The notes below the pieces were generated by a model. That model saw only the letters and a list, made by a program, of their open reading frames with translations, was not told the DNA's origin and made no database searches. From positions 1 through 64,000 of the forward strand of contig JAEOAD010000939.1 of NCBI GenBank assembly GCA_036365145.1: a stretch of DNA of 64,000 bases. The letters run 5' to 3'. The translations under genes were made by a program, and so were the position numbers. This stretch comes from Orientallactaga sibirica (Eukaryota > Chordata > Mammalia > Rodentia > Dipodidae). This document shows positions 13,701 to 26,749 of this stretch, in pieces. How positions within the stretch are numbered: the first letter of the stretch is position 1; the number at the start of each line of letters is the position of its first letter.

Positions 13701-16700
13701 TAATTTAACAAGAGGTACAACTTAGGAGATTCGTTTTATTTCCAATGTTATTTCTGTAGAAAAGAAACATCTTCATTGCTGACGGTGTACTGTGTGAAAT
13801 AGCTAGTTTGGCTCACGGAATGAGTTGCTTCCCTACGAAGATGGTTGAGTAAAGCAAGTTCACACTTTCCTAGTTTGTGTAATCTACCAAGATGTACAAC
13901 ATAGTAGATATGTTTCATTTCTAAAGTGGTTTCTGTACAAAAGAAAAGTCTTCATTACCAAACACTGCACTGTGTGAAATAAGCTATTTCGGGTCTTGGA
14001 ATGAGTTGCTTTCCTACGTACATGGTTGAATGCAGCAAGTTCACACATTCCTCGTTTGTTTAATCGCAAAAGATGTACAACTTAGTAGATTCGTTTCATT
14101 TCTAATGTAGTTTCTGTGGAAAAGAAAAGTCTTCATTGCCAACAGTGTACTCTGTGAATTTAGATAATTCTGCTCTCAGAATGAGTTGCTTTCCTACGAA
14201 AACAGTTGAGAGCAGTAAGTTCAAAGTTTCCTCGTTTGTGTAATCTCTCAGGATGTGCAACTTAGTATATTCATTTCATTTCTAATGTAGTTTCTGTAGA
14301 AAAGAAACATCTTCATTGTTAAATACTATACTGTGTGAAATAAGCTAGTTCGGCTCTCGGAGTGAGTTGCTTTCCTTCGAAGATGGTTGATTGCAGAAAG
14401 TTTAAACTTTCCTCGTTTGTGTAATCTAACAAGATGTGCAGCTTAGTAGATTTGTTTCAATTCTAAAGTAGTTGCGTTAGTAAAGAATCATCTTCATTGC
14501 CGACACTCTACTGTGTGAAAAAAGCTAGTTTGGCTCTCAGAGTGAGTTGCTTTCCTATAAAGATGGTTGAGTGCAGCCAGTTCACACTTTCATAGTTTGT
14601 GTAATCTAAAAAGATGTACAACTTAGTAGATTCGTTTCATTTCTAATGTAGTTTTCATAGAACAGAAACGTCTTCATTGCTGACACTGTACTGTGTGAAA
14701 TAAGCTAGTTCGGATCTCGGAATGAGTTCGTTTCCTACGAAGACAGTGTACTTTGTGAAATAAGCTAGTTCAGCTCTTGGAATGAGTTGCTTTCCTACGA
14801 AGATGTTTGAGTGCAGCAAGTTCACACATTCCTAGTTTGTGTAATCTAACCAGATGTACATCTTAGTACATTTGTTTCATTTCTAATGTAGTTCCTGTAG
14901 AAAAGTCTTCATTGCCGACACTGTACTGTGTGAAATTAGCTAGCTCTGTTCTTGGAGTGAGTTGATTTCGTATGAATATCGTTGAGTGCAGCAAGTTCAA
15001 ACTTTCACCATTTGTGTAATCTAAGAAGATGTGCAACTTAGTAGGTTCGTTTCATTTCTAATGTAGTTTTGTAGAAAGGAAAAGTCTTCATTGCCAAACA
15101 CTGTGTGAAATAAGCTAGTTCGGCTCTCGGAATGAGTTGGTTCCTACAAAGACAGTTGAGTGTAGCAAGTTCACACTATCCTAGTTTGTGTGATCTAACA
15201 GATGTATAACTTAGTAGATACATTTCATTTCTCTTGTAGTTTCTGTAGAAAAGAAAAGTCTTCATTACAAAACACTGCACTGTGTGAAATAAGGTATTTC
15301 GGGTCTCGGAATGAGTTGCTTTCCTACGTAGATGGTTGAGTGCAGCAAGTTCACACATTCCTCATTTGTGTAATCTCACAAAACGTCCAACTTAGTAGAT
15401 TCATTAAATTTCTAATGTAGATTCTGTAGAAAAGGAAAGTCTTCATTGCCAAACACTTTATTGTGTGAAATAAGCTAGTTCCGATCTCGGAATGAGTTGC
15501 TTTCCTATGAAGATGGTTGAGTGCAGCCAGTTCACACTTTCCTAGTTTGTGTAATCTAACAAGATGTACATCTTAGTATATTCTTTTCATTTCTAATGTA
15601 GTTTCTGTAGAAAAGAAAAGTCTTCATTGCCGACACTGTACTGTGTGAAATTAGATAGTTCTTCCTTCAGAATTAGTACCTTTCCTACGAACAAGGTTGA
15701 GTGCAGCAAGTTCAAACAGTCCTCGTTTCTGTAATCTAACAAGATATGCGCCTTAGTAGATTCATTTCATTTTTAACGTAATTTATGTAGAAAAGAAACA
15801 TCTTCATTGCCAAACACTGTACTGTGTGAAATAAGCTAGTTTGGCTCTCAGAATGAGTTGCTTTCCTACGAAGACGGTTGAGTGCAGCAAGTTCAAACTT
15901 TCCTCGTTTGTGTAACCTAACAAGATGTACAACTTAGTAGATCTGTTTCATTTCTAAAGTAATTGCTTTAGAAAAGGATCATCTTCATTGCTGAACACTG
16001 TACTGTGTGAAATAAGCCAGTTCTGATCTCGGAATGAGTTGCTTTCCTACAAAGATGGTTGATTGCAGCAAGTTCAAACTTTCCTAGTTTGTGTAATCTA
16101 ACAAGATATAATACTTAGAAGATTCATTTCATTTGTAATGTAGTTTCTATAGAAAAGAAACATTTTCTTTGGTGAACAGTGTACTGTGTGAAATAAACAA
16201 GTTTGGCTCTCGTAATGATTTGCTTTTCTACCAAGTCTATTGAGTGTAGCAAGTTCACACTTTCCTAGTTTGTGTAATATAACAAGATGTACAACTCTGT
16301 AGATCCGTTTCATTTTAATAGTACTTGGGTTAGAAAAGGAACATCTTCATTGCCGAACACTGTACTGTGTCAAATAAGCCAGTTCTGCACTCGGAATGAG
16401 TTGCTTTTCTACAAAGAGTGTGGATTGCAGCAAGTTCAAACTTTCCTCATTTGTGTAATCTAACAAGATGTACAACTTAGAACATTCATTTCATTTCTAA
16501 TGCAGTTTCTGTAGAAAAGAAACGTCTTCATTGCCAACTCTGTACTGGGTGAAATAAGCTAGTTTGGCTCTCGGAATAAGTTGCTTTCCAATGAAGACGG
16601 TTGAGTGCAGCAAGTTCACACTTTCCTAGTTTGTGTAATCTAACAACATGTACAACTTAGTATATTTGTTTTATTTCTAATGTAGTGTCTGTAGAAAAGA

Positions 16701-19700
16701 AAAGTCTTCATTGCCGGCACTGCACTGTGTGAAATTAGCTAGTACTGCTATCTGAATGAGTTGCTTTGATCTGAAAATGGTTGAGTGCAGGAAGTTCAAA
16801 CGTTCCTCATTTGTGTAATCTAACAAGATGTGCAACTCAGTAGATTTGTTTCATTTTTAATGTAGTTTATGTAGAAAAGAAACAAACAGCTTCTTTGCCA
16901 AACATGATACTGTGTGAAATAAGCAAGTTCTGCTCTCGGAATGAGTTGCTTTCCTAGGAAGACGGTTGAGTATAGCACGTTCAAACTTTCCTCGATTTTG
17001 TAGTCTAACTATATGTGCAAATTAGTAGACTCATTTCATTTGTAATGTACTTTCTGCAGAGAAGAAACATCTTCATTGCCAAACACTGTACTGTGTGAAA
17101 TAAGCTAGTTCAGCTATTGCAATGAGTTGCTTTCCTATGAAAAGCATTGAGAGCAGAAAGTTCAAACTTTCCTCGTTTGTGTAATCTAACAAGATGTACA
17201 ACTTCATAGATTACTTTAATTTCTAAAGTATTTGGGTTAGAAAAGAAACATCTTCATTGCTGGACACTGTACTGTGTGAAATTAGCAAGTTCTGCTCTCG
17301 GAATGGGTTGCTTTCCTACGAAAATGGTTGAATACAGCAAATTCAAACTTTCGTAGTTTGTGTAATCTAACAAGCTGGGAAACTTAGTAGATTCGTTTCA
17401 TTTCTAATGTATTTTCTGTCCAAAAGAAACATCTTCATTGCCGACACTGTACTGTGTGAAATAAGCTAGTTCATCTCTCAGAATGAGCTGCTTTCCTACG
17501 AAGAGGGTTGATTGCAGCAAGTTCAAACTTTCCTCATTTGTGTAATATAACAAGATGTAGAACTTAGAAGATTCGTTTCATTTCTAAGGTAGGTTCTATA
17601 GAAAAGAAACATCTTCATTGCCGAACACTGTACTGTGTGAAATAAGCAAGTTTGGCTCTCAGAATGAGTTGCTTTCCTACGAAGATGGTTGAGTGCAGCA
17701 AGTTCACACTTTCCTAGTTTTTGTAATCTATCAAGTTGTACATCTTAGTAGAATCGTTTCATTTATAGTGTAGTTTCCGTAGAAAAGAAACATCTTCTTT
17801 GCCAAACATTATACTGTGTGAAATAAGCTAGTGTGGCTCTTGAAATGAGTTGCTTTCCTACGAAAAGCATTGTGTGCAGAAATTTCAAACTTTCCTGGTT
17901 TGTGTAATCTAACAAGATGTAAAACTTCATAGATTCGTTTCATTTCTAAAGTAGTTGGGTTGGAAAAGGAACATCTTCATTGCCAAACTCTGTACTGTGT
18001 GAAATAATCCAGTTCTGCTCTCAGAATGAGTTGCTTTTCTATGAAGAATGTGGATTGCAGCAAGTTCAAACTTTCCTCGCTTGTGTAATCTAACAAGATG
18101 TACAACTTAGTTGTTTAGTTTCATTACCAAGATATTTTCTGTAGAAAAAAAATATCTTCATTGCCAAACACTCTACTGTGTGAAATAAACTAGTTTGGCT
18201 GTTGGAATGAGTTGCTGTTCTATGAAGAGGTTTGAGTGCAGCAAGTTCAAACTTTCCTCGTTTGGGTAATTTAAAAAGATGTACAACTTAGTAGTTTCGT
18301 TTCATTTCTAATGTAGTTTGATAGAAAAGAAACATCATCATTACTGAAAGCTGTACTGTGTGAAATAAGTTAGTTCAGCTCTCGGAATGAGTTGCTTTCC
18401 TACGAGGATGGCTGAGTGCAGCAAGTTCAAACTTTCCTCGTTTGGGTAATCTAACAAGATGTACAACTTAGTAGATTCGTTTCATTTCTAAAGTAGTTTC
18501 TGTAGAAAAGAAACATCTTCACTTCTAAACACTGTACTGTGTGAAATAAGCTACTTCAGCTCTCAGAATGAGTTGCTTTCCTATGAAGACGGTTGAGTAC
18601 AGCATGTTCAAACTTTCCTCATTTGTGTAATCTAACAAGGTGTGCAACTTAGTAGACTCTTTTTATTTCTAATGTAGTTTCTGTACAAAAGAAACATCTT
18701 CATTTCTAAACACGGTACTGTGTGAAATAAGCTAGTTTGGCTCTTGGAATGAGTTGCTTTCCTGCGAAAAGCATTGAGTGTAGAAAGTTCAAACTTTCCT
18801 AGATTGTGTAATCTAACAAGAAGTACAACTTTGTAGATTCGTTTCATTCCTAAAGTACTTGGGTTAGAGAAGGATCATCTTCATTGCTGAACACTGTGCT
18901 GTGAGAAATAAGCCTGTTCTGCTCTCGGAATGAGTTGCTTTTCTACAAAGAGTGTGGATTGCAGCAAGTTCAAACTTTCCTCGTTCATATAATCTAACAA
19001 GATGTATAATTTAGTAGATACGTTTCATTTCTAAAGTAGTTTCCATTGGAAAAAAAAAACATTTCATCGCCGACACTGTACTGCATGAAATAAGCCAGTT
19101 CTGCTCTCGGAAGGAGTTGCTTTCCTACAAAGAGGGTTGATTGCAGCCAGTTCAAACTATCCTCCTTTGTGTAATCTAACAAGATGTACATCTTAGTAGA
19201 TTCGTTTCATTACTAAGGTAGTTTCTGTAGAAAACAAACATCTTCATTGCCGACACCGTACTGTGTGAAATAACCTAGTTCATCTCTCAGAATGAGCTGC
19301 TTTCCTACGAAGACGGTTGATTAGAGGAGGTTCAAACTTTCCTCGTTTTTGTAATCTAAGAAGTTGTGCAACTTACTAGATTAATTTCATTTCTAATGTA
19401 GTTTCTGTAGAAAAGAAACTTCTTCATTGCTGACACTGTACTGTGGAAAATAAGCTCGTTCCACTCCCATAAAGAGTTACTTTCCTATGAAGATGGTTGA
19501 GTGCCACAATTTCACACTTTCCTAGTTTTTGCAGTCTATCAAGTTGTACAACTTTGTAGATTCGTTTAATTTCTAATGTAGTTTCTGTAGAAAAGACTTC
19601 AGTGCCAAAACTGTACTGTGTGAAATTAGCCATTTCTGCTCTCAGAAGGATTTGCTTTTCTACGAAGAGGGTTGATTGCAGCAAGTTCAAATTTTCCTTG

Positions 19701-22700
19701 TTGGTGTAATCTAAGAAGATGTAGAACTTAGAAGATTCGTTTCATTTCTAAAGCAGTTTCTATAGAAAAGAAACATCTTCATTGCTGAGCACTGTCCTGT
19801 GTGAAATGAGCAAGTTCAGCTATCATAATGAGTTGCTTTCCTACGAAGATGGTTGAGTGCAACAAGTTCACACTTTCCTAGTTTTTTTAATCTATCAAGT
19901 TGTACATCTTAGTAGATTCGTTTCATTTCTAATGTAGGTTCTGTAGAAAAGAAGCACATTCTTTGCCAAACACTGTACTGTGTGAGATAAGTTAGTGTGG
20001 CTCTCGAAATGAGTTGCTTTCCAATGAAGACGGTTGAGTGCAGAAAGTTAAAACTTTTCTTGTTTGTGTAATCTAACAAGATGTACAACTTAGTAGATTC
20101 ATTTTATTTCTAATGTAGTTTCTGTACAAAAGAAACATCTTCATTGCCAAAAACTGCACTGTGTGAAATAAGCTAGTTCAGGTCTTGGACTGAGTTGCTT
20201 TCCTACTAAGATGGTGGAGTGCAGAAAGTTCAAAATTTCCTAGTTTGTGTAATCGAACAGGATGTACAACTTAGTAGATTCGCATCATTTCTAAAGTAGT
20301 TTGTTTAGAAAACAAACGTCTTCATTGCCGAACACTGTCCTGTGTGAAATAAGCTAATTCTCCTCTCAGGATGAGTTGCTTTCCTATGAAGGGTGTTCAG
20401 TGCAGCAAGTTCAAACTTTCCTAGTTTGTGTAATCTAACAAGGTGTACAACTTAGTAGATTCTCCTCATTTCTAACGGAGTTTGTTAGAAAACCAACATC
20501 TTCATTGCCAAACACTGTCCTGTGTGAAATAAGCTTGTTTGGTTCTCGGAATGAGTTGCTTTCCTATGAAGACTTTTCAGTGAAGCAAGATCAAACTGTC
20601 CTAGTTTGTGTACTCTAACAAGTTGTACAAGTTAGGAGATTCTCTACATTTTTAAAGTACTTTGTTTAGAAAACAAACATCTTCATTGCCGAACACTGTA
20701 CTCTTTGAAATGAGCGTTTTCTCCTCTCAGAATGAGTTGCTTTCCTATGAAGACGGTTGAGTGCAGCAAGTTCAAACTTTCCTAGTTTGTGTAATCTAAG
20801 AAGATGTACAACTTAGTAGATTCGCCTCATTTCTAAAGAAGTTAGTTTAGAAAACAAACATCTTCACTACTGAACACTGTCCTGTGTGAAATAAGCTAGT
20901 TCTGTTCTCAGAATGAGTTGCTTTCCTACGAAAACATTTCAGTGCAGCAAGATAAAATTGTCCTAGTTTGTGTAATCTAACAAGATGAACAACTTATTCA
21001 ATTCACTTCATTTCTAAAGTACTTCGTTTAGAAAAGAAACATCTTCATTGCCGAACACTGTACTGTGTGAAATAACCTAGTTCTGTTCTCGGAATGAGTT
21101 GCTTTCCTAGGAAGACGTTTCCGTGCAGCAACATCAAACTGTCCTAGTTGGTGTCAACTTAGAAAATGTACAACATAGTAGATTCGTCTCATTTCTAAAG
21201 AAGTTAGTTTAGAAAACAAACATCTTCACTGCCGAACACTGTCCTGTGTGAAATAACCTAGTTCTGTTATCGGAATAAGTTGCTTTCCTAGGAAGACATT
21301 TCAGTACAGCGAGATCAAACTCTCCTAGTTTGTGTATTCTAACAAGATGTACAACTTAGTAGATTCGCCTCATTTCTAAAGTAGTTTGTTTAGAAAAGAA
21401 ACATCTTCTTTGCTAAACACTGTACTGTTTTAAATAAGCTGGTTCTACTCTAGGAATGAGTAGCTTTCCTACGAAGAGTTTTGAGTGCAGCAACTTCAAG
21501 ATTTCCTAGTTTGTGTAATCTAACAAGATGTACAACTTAGTAGATTCGTTACATTTCTAACGTACTTTCTATAGAAAAGAAACATCTTAATTGCCAAACA
21601 CTGTCCTATGTAATATAAGCCAGTACTGCTCTTGGAATGAGTTACTTAACTACGAACAAGGTTGTGTGTAGCAAGTCCAAACTTTCCTAGTTTGTGTAAT
21701 CTAAGAAGATGTACAATTTTTAAGATTCACCTCATTTCTAAAGAAGTTAGTTTAGAAAACAAACTCTTTGTTTTCAAACACTCCCTTGTGTGAAATAAGC
21801 TAGTTCTGTCCTTGGAATGAGTTGCTTTCCTAGGAGGACGTTTCAGTGCCGCAATATCAAACTGTCCTAGTTTGTGTAATCTAAGAAGTTGTACAGCTTA
21901 GTAGATTTGCCTCATTTCTAAAGTAGTTTGTTTAGAAAAGAAATATCTTCATTGCCAAACACTATACTGTTTGAAATAAGCTGGTTCCACTCTAGGAATG
22001 AGTTGCTTTCCTACGAATACTGTTGAGTGAAGCAAGTTCAAACTTTCCTAGTTTGTGTAATCTAAGAAAATGTACAACTTAATAGATTCACCTCATTTCT
22101 AAAGTAGTTTTTTTAGAAAACAAACATCTTCATTGCTGAACACTGTCCTGTGTTAAATAAGCTAGTTCTGTTCTCGGAATGAGATGCTTTCCTAGGAAGA
22201 CGTTTCAGTGCAGCAAGATCAAACTGTCCCAGTTTGTGTAATCTAACAAGTTGTACAACTTAGTAGATTCACTCCATTTCTAAAGTAGTTTGCTTAGAAA
22301 ACAAACATCTTCATTCCCGAACACTGTACTGTTTGAAATGAGCGTTTTCTCCTCTTGGAATGAGTTGCTTTCCTACGAACAGGGTTGAGTGCAGCAAGTT
22401 CAAACTTTCCTAGTTTGTGTAATCTAAGAAGATGTACAATTTAGTAGATTCACCTCATTTCTAAAGAAGTTAGTTTAGAAAACAAACATCTTAATTGCTG
22501 AACACTGTCCTCTGTGAAATAAGCTAGTTCTGTTCTCGGAATGAGTTGCTTTCCTACAAAAACATTTCAGTGCACGAGAACCAAACTGTCCTAGTTTGTG
22601 TAATCTAACAAGATGTACAATTTAGAAGATTCGTTTCATTTCTAATGTAGTTTCTAAAGAAAAGAAACATCTTCATTGCCAAACACTGTCCTGTATATTG

Positions 22701-23317
22701 TAAGCCAGTACTTCTCTTGGAATGACTTACTTTCCTATGAAAAGGGTTGAGTGCAGCAAGTTCAAACTATCTGAGTTTGTGTAATCTGAGAAGATATACA
22801 ACTTAGTAGATTCACCTCATTTCTCAAGTAGTTTGTTTAGTAACCAAACATCTTCATTTCCAAACAGTGTCCTGTGTGAAATAAGCTAGTTCTGTTCTCG
22901 GAATGAGTTGCGTTCCTACAAAAACTTTTCATTGCAGGAAGACCAAACTGTCCTAGTTTGTGTAATCTAACAAGATGAACAACTTAGTCGATTCACTTCA
23001 TTTCTAATGTACTTTGTTTAGAAAAGAAACATCTTCATTGCCGAACACTGTACTGTGTGAAATAACCTAGTTCTGTTCTTGGAATGAGTTGCTTTCCTAG
23101 GAAGACATTTCAGTGTAGCAAGATCAAACTGTCCTAGTTTGTGCAATCTAATAAGATGTACAACTTTGTAGCTTTGCTTCATTTCTAAAGTAGTTTGTTT
23201 AGGAAAGAAACATCTTCATTGCCAAACACTGTACTGTTTGAAATAAGCTGGTTCTACTCTAGGAATGAGTTGATTTCCTACGAAGAGTGTTGAGTGCAGC
23301 AAATTCAAACTTTCCTC

Positions 23318-23484
23318 TTTTTTTTTTTTTTTTTTTTTTTTGATTTTTTGAGGTAAGGTCTCACTCTGGTCCAGGCTGACCTGAAATTCACTATGTAGTC
23401 TCAGGGTGGCCTCAAAGTCTTGTTGATCCTCCTACCTCTGCCTCCTGAGTGCTGGGTTTAAAGGCATGCGCCACCACGCCCGGC
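23318..23484 (-). mobile_element. B1-type SINE, minus strand
   Basis: Read on the minus strand it starts GCCGGGCGTGGTGGCGCATG, includes the CCCAGCACTCAGGAGGCAGA block and CCACCCTGAGACTACATAG, and ends in a long A tail (the T run at 23,318-23,341 on the plus strand). CTTTCCT flanks it on both sides (23,310-23,316 and 23,486-23,492) and is the likely target duplication; it is a normal part of the satellite unit. The body is the same subtype as the copy at 6.2 kb. The intact 5' end and long pure tail suggest a fairly recent insertion. Confidence 0.92.
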
Positions 23485-24509
23485 GCTTTCCTAAGTTTTT
23501 AATCTAACAAGATGTACAACTTAGTAGATTCATTTCTTTTCTAATGTAGTTTCTATAGAAAATAAACATCTTCATTGCCAACACTGTCCTGTATAATGTA
23601 AGGCAGTACTGCTCTTGGAATGAGTTACTTTCCTATGAAGAGGGTTGAGTGCAGCAAGTTCAATCATTCCTAGTTTGTGTAATCTAAGAAGATGTACAAC
23701 TTAGTAGACTCGCCTCATTTCTAAAGTAGTTTGTTTAGAAAACAAACATCTTCATTGCGGAAAACTGTCCTGTGTGAAATAAGCTAGTTCTTTTCTCGGA
23801 ATGAGTTGCTTTCTTACGAAGACGTTTCAGTGCAGCAAGATCAAACTGTCCTAGTTTGTGCAATCTAACAAGATGTACAACTTTGTAGCTTTGCTTCATT
23901 TCTAAAGTAGTTTGTTTAGGAAAGAAACATATTCATTGCCAAACACTGTAGTGTTTAAAATAAGTTGGTTCTACTCTCGGAAGGAGTTGCTTTCCTACGA
24001 AGAGGGTTGAGTGCAGCAAGTTCAAACTTTCCTAGTTTGTGTAATCTAAGAAGATATACAACTTAGTAGATTCGCCTCATTTCTAAAGAAGTTAGTTTAG
24101 AAAACAAACATCTTCATTGCTGAAAACTGTCCTATGTGAAATAAGCTAGTTCTGTTCTCACAATGAGTTGCTTTCCTACAAAAACGTTTCAGTGCACGAG
24201 AACCAAACTGTCCTAGTTTGTGTAATCTAACAAGATGAATAACTTAGTCGATTCACTTAATTTCTTAAGTACTTTGTTTAGAAGAGAGAAATCTTCATTG
24301 CCACACACTGTACTGTGTGAAATAACCTAGTTCTGTTTTCGAAATGAGTTTCTTTCCTAGGAAGACGTTTCAGTGTAGCAAGATCAAACTGTCCTAGTTT
24401 GTGTAATCTCACAAGATGTACAACTTCATAGATTTGCCTCATTTCTAAAGTAGTTTGTTTAGAAAAGAATTATCTTCATTGCCAAACACTGTACTGTTTG
24501 AAAGAAGCT

Positions 24510-24871
24510 GGTTCTACTCTAGGAATGAGTTGCATTCCTATGAAGAGTGATGAGTGCAGCAAGTTCAAAGTTTCCTAGTTTGTGTAATCTACCAAGATGT
24601 ACAACTTAGAAGATTTGCCTCATTTCTAAAGTAGTTTGTTTAGAAAAGAAACATCTTCATTGCCAAACACTGTACTGTTTGAAATAAGCTGGTTCTATTC
24701 TAGGAATGAGTTGCATTCCTATGAAGAGTGATGAGTGCAGCAAGTTCAAAGTTTCCTAGTTTGTGTAATCTACCAAGATGTACAACTTAGAAGATTCGCC
24801 TCATTTCTAAAGTAGTTTGTTTAGAAAAGAAACATCTTCATTGCCAAACACTCTACTGTTTGAAATAAGCT
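24510..24871 (+). repeat. Adjacent near-identical satellite units (recent tandem duplication)
   Basis: Two consecutive 181-bp units share the rare combination GCATTCCTATGAAGAGTGAT, CAAAGTTTCCTAG and AATCTACCAAG and differ at very few positions, whereas typical neighbours in this family differ much more. This is what a recent unequal exchange by one unit would leave. Confidence 0.75.
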
Positions 24872-26749
24872 GGTGCTACTCTAGGAATGAGTTGCTTTCC
24901 TACGAAGAGTGCTGAGTGCAGCAAGTTCAAACTTTCCTTGTTTGTGTAATCTAACAAGATGTACAACTTAGTAGATTCACCTCATTTCTAAAGTAGTTTG
25001 TTTAGAGAACTAACATCTTCATTGCTGAACACTGTCCTGTGTGAAATAAGCTAGTTCTGTTCTCGGAATGAGATGAGTTCCTAGGAAGACGTTTCAGTGC
25101 AGCAAGATCAAACTATCCTAGTTTGTGTATTCTAACAAGTTGTACAACTTAGTAGATTCACTTCATTTCTAAAGTAGTTTGTTTAGAAAACAAGCATCTT
25201 CATTGCCAAACACTGTACTGTTTGAAATGAGCCTTTTCTCCTCTTTGAGTGAGTTGCTTTCCTACGAAAAGGGTTGAGTGTAGCAAGTTCAAACGTTCCT
25301 AGTTTCTGTAATCTAAAAAGATGTTCAACGTAGTAGATTCGCTTCATTTCTAAGGTACATTCTGTAGAAAAGAAACATCTTCTTGCTAAACACTGTCATG
25401 TGTAATGTAAGCCAGTACTGTTGTTGGAATGAGTTACTTTCCTACGAATAAGGTTGAGGTCAGCAAATTCAAACTTTCCTAGTTTGAGTAATCTAAGAAG
25501 ATGTACAACTTAGTAGATTCGCCTCATTTTAAAGTAGTTTGTGTAGAAAAGAAACATCTTCATTGCCAAACACTCTACTGTTTGAAATAAGCAGGTTCTA
25601 CTCTAGGAATGAGTTGATTTCCTAAGAAGAGGGTTGAGTGACACAAGTTCAAACTTTCCTAGTTTGTGTAAACTAAGAAGATGTACAACTTACTAGATTC
25701 ACCTCATTTCTAAAGAAGTTAGTTTATAAAACAAACATCTTCATAGCCGAACACTGTCCTGTGTGAAATAAGCTAGTTCTGTTCTCGGAATGAGTTGCTT
25801 TCCTACGAAGACGTTTCAGTGCAGCAAGACCAAACTGTCCTAATTTGTGTAATCTAACAAGATGAACAATTTTGTCAATTCACTTCATTTCTATAGTACT
25901 TTGTTTAGAAAAGAAACATCTTCATTGCCGAACACTGTACAGTGTGAAATAACCTAGCTCTGTTTTTGGAATGCATTTCTTTCCTAGAAAGACATTTCAA
26001 TGCAGCAAGATCAAACTTTCCTACTTTGTTTAATGTCACAAGATGTACAACGTAGTAGACTCGCCTCATTTCTAAAGTAGTTTGTTTATAAAAGAAACAT
26101 CTTCTATGCCAAACACTGTACTGTTTCAAATAAGCTGGTTCTACTCTAGGAATTAGTTGCTTTCCTACGAAAAGTGTTGAGTGCAGCAAGTTCAAACTTT
26201 CCTAGTTTGTGTAATCTATCCAGATGTACAACTTAGTAGATTGCTTTCATTTCTATTGTAGTTTCTATAGAAAAGAAACATCTTCATTGCCAAACACTGT
26301 CCTGTGTAATGAAAGCCAGTGCTGCTATTGGAATAAGTTACATTCCTTCAAAAAAGGTTGAGTGCAGCAAGTTCAAACTTTCCTAGTTTGTGTAATCTAA
26401 GAAGATGTACAACATAGTAGATTCGCCTCATTTCTAAAGAAGTTAGTTTAGAAAACAAACATCTTCATTGCTGAACACTGTCCTGTGTGAAATAAGCTAG
26501 TTCTGTTCGCGGAATGAGTTCCTTTCCTACGAAAACGTTTCAGTGCAGCAAGACCAAACTGTCCTAGTTTGTGTAGTCTAACAAGATGAACAACTTAGTC
26601 GATTCACTACATTTCTAAAGTACTTTGTTTAGAAAAGAAACATCTTCATTGCCAAACACTGTACTGTGTGAAATAATGTAGTTCTGTTCATGGAATGAGT
26701 TGAGTTCCGAGGAAGACATTTCAGTGCAGCAAGATCAAACTGTCCTAGT

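Larger units (their letters stand above)
6100..20290 (+). repeat. Satellite family B, tandem 180-bp units
   Basis: About 78 head-to-tail units with a very regular 180-bp period (for example ACTGTGTGAAA at 6576 and 6756, and the equivalent at 6937 and 7117). Markers are CTCGGAATGAGTTGCTTTCC, GGTTGAGTGCAGCAAGTTC, CTAGTTTGTGTAATCTAAC, TTAGTAGATTCGTTTCATTT and GTTTCTGTAGAAAAGAAAC. TGATCA has been replaced by TTGAGTGCAGC or TTGATTGCAGC. One B1 SINE interrupts it near its left edge. Many units contain short minus-strand open frames of 60-90 codons, which share the satellite sequence and have no recognisable domain; I do not call them genes. A shortened unit is present near 14,720-14,790. Confidence 0.93.
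21441..26180 (+). repeat. Three-unit (~543-bp) higher-order repeat in family C
   Basis: The variant unit with AAGCTGGTTCTACTCTAGG and CTGTACTGTTTGAAATAAG recurs with its GGTT at 21,441, 21,983, 23,250, 23,967, 24,510, 24,691, 24,872, 25,594 and 26,137. After subtracting the B1 insertion (about 170 bp), the spacings are about 542, 1267, 544, 543, 181, 181, 722 and 543. The commonest step is three units. The exceptions are two tandem single-unit steps, one four-unit step and one seven-unit step. Confidence 0.75.

Noticed and set aside
8656..26195. Minus-strand open frames of 60-96 codons in the satellite (for example 25,905-26,195)
   Set aside because: They are chance openings in AT-rich tandem units. 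They share the satellite repeat, start and stop at arbitrary units, and resemble each other only because the units do.
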